Position numbers and translations under genes: made by a program. DNA of 64,000 nucleotides from an uncultured Tenacibaculum sp. (GTDB lineage Bacteria; Bacteroidota; Bacteroidia; Flavobacteriales; Flavobacteriaceae). Below the pieces are notes generated by a model. It ran no database searches and was not told the origin of the DNA. It worked only from the letters and a program-made list of their open reading frames with translations. The stretch spans positions 62,001 through 126,000 of the forward strand of contig CANMWK010000004.1 in NCBI GenBank assembly GCA_947501615.1, given 5' to 3'. The stretch's first letter is position 1. Every line of letters starts with the position of its first letter. Shown in pieces: positions 63,711 through 64,000 of this stretch.

Positions 63711-64000
63711 TTAATTAAATATCTCTCTAAATTTGTATGTTTCGTTTAATCGAACTCCTTTTTCTGTATGTTGAACAGTAATTAATTCATGATGTGCATC
63801 ATGTTCTAAAAAAAGGATGTATTCTTTATCTGCTGCTTCTGTTAAAAAAGCTTCTTTTTCTTTTAAAGTTACTAAAGGACGAGTGTCGTAACCCATAATG
63901 TATGGTAAGGGAATATGTCCCGCTGTTGGCAATAAATCAGCCATAAACACTATGGTTTTTCCTTTGTATTCTATTTTTGGCAGCATTTGTTTCTCTGTAT
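63711..64000 (-). CDS. MBL-fold metallo-hydrolase (5' part outside window)
   Basis: The open frame continues upstream of the first internal ATG (63986) to the window edge, so this is a C-terminal part of about 96 aa. IEYKGKTIVFMADLLPTAGH and EYILFLEHDAHHELITVQH fit the end of a metallo-beta-lactamase-type fold (the Asp and His of the zinc site). The rest, with the HxHxDH motif, lies outside. It runs into the S8 gene with a 7-nt gap. Confidence 0.78.
   Translation of the reverse strand, partial: TEKQMLPKIEYKGKTIVFMADLLPTAGHIPLPYIMGYDTRPLVTLKEKEAFLTEAADKEYILFLEHDAHHELITVQHTEKGVRLNETYKFREIFN

Overview
The window looks like a chromosomal segment of a low-GC marine or fish-associated member of the Flavobacteriaceae; a Tenacibaculum-like genus is a reasonable guess, but the sequence alone does not prove it. 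Support comes from a gliding-motility lipoprotein (GldH), two large SusC/Cir-like TonB-dependent receptors with carboxypeptidase-regulatory N-terminal domains, Bacteroidota-only families (DUF4837, DUF2480, DUF3078, DUF6503-like), leaders with few Shine-Dalgarno sites, and many -7 boxes of the Bacteroidota TAnnTTTG type. No rRNA, tRNA, CRISPR array, prophage or insertion-sequence transposase was seen.

Layout. 1-11.2 kb: a mostly minus-strand envelope and metabolism block (ricT, gldH, class A PBP, scoA/scoB, exonuclease III, MltD-like transglycosylase, DUF4837 lipoprotein), then an alpha/beta hydrolase and glutamate dehydrogenase. A frameshifted four-helix-bundle (23S rRNA intervening-sequence type) gene splits scoA from scoB. 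11.4-16.4 kb: pheS, a small conserved gene, then a 1.1 kb stretch without a convincing protein gene that carries three small-RNA-like units on the minus strand, two of them an exact 151-bp repeat; then a cupin, a lipoprotein and a coiled-coil membrane protein. 16.5-24 kb: alanine/sodium symporter, M50-like protease, AEC transporter with a Tat-exported HisC-like aminotransferase, PaiB-like and HopJ-like proteins, and a kelch protein. 24-30.6 kb: aspS, an orphan gene with a C-terminal HEPN-like motif, a DUF6503-like protein, a TonB-C protein and a hydrolase, with REP-like or MITE-like repeats between them.

30.7-44.5 kb: a LytS/LytTR two-component pair, surface lipoproteins, glutaminase, a PurF-type amidotransferase, a PfkB kinase, then the divergent sufE / DUF59 / DUF2480 / DUF3078 run and a CNNM/CBS protein. 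44.9-52.3 kb: two tandem cassettes, each a secreted TonB-C-domain protein followed by a TonB-dependent receptor. 52.5-64 kb: hflX, a methyltransferase, comF, an Ig-like lipoprotein, a broken small membrane protein, another secreted TonB-C protein, glnS, and three genes for exported or hydrolytic enzymes (M1 peptidase, S8 subtilase, MBL-fold hydrolase cut by the window edge).

Most promising for novelty are: the family of four secreted TonB-C proteins sharing an N-terminal cysteine motif and twice paired with a receptor; the trio of small transcription units at 12.9-13.85 kb; and the solitary HEPN-like gene behind aspS. None has been tested against a database here. Functional names come from motif recognition by eye.
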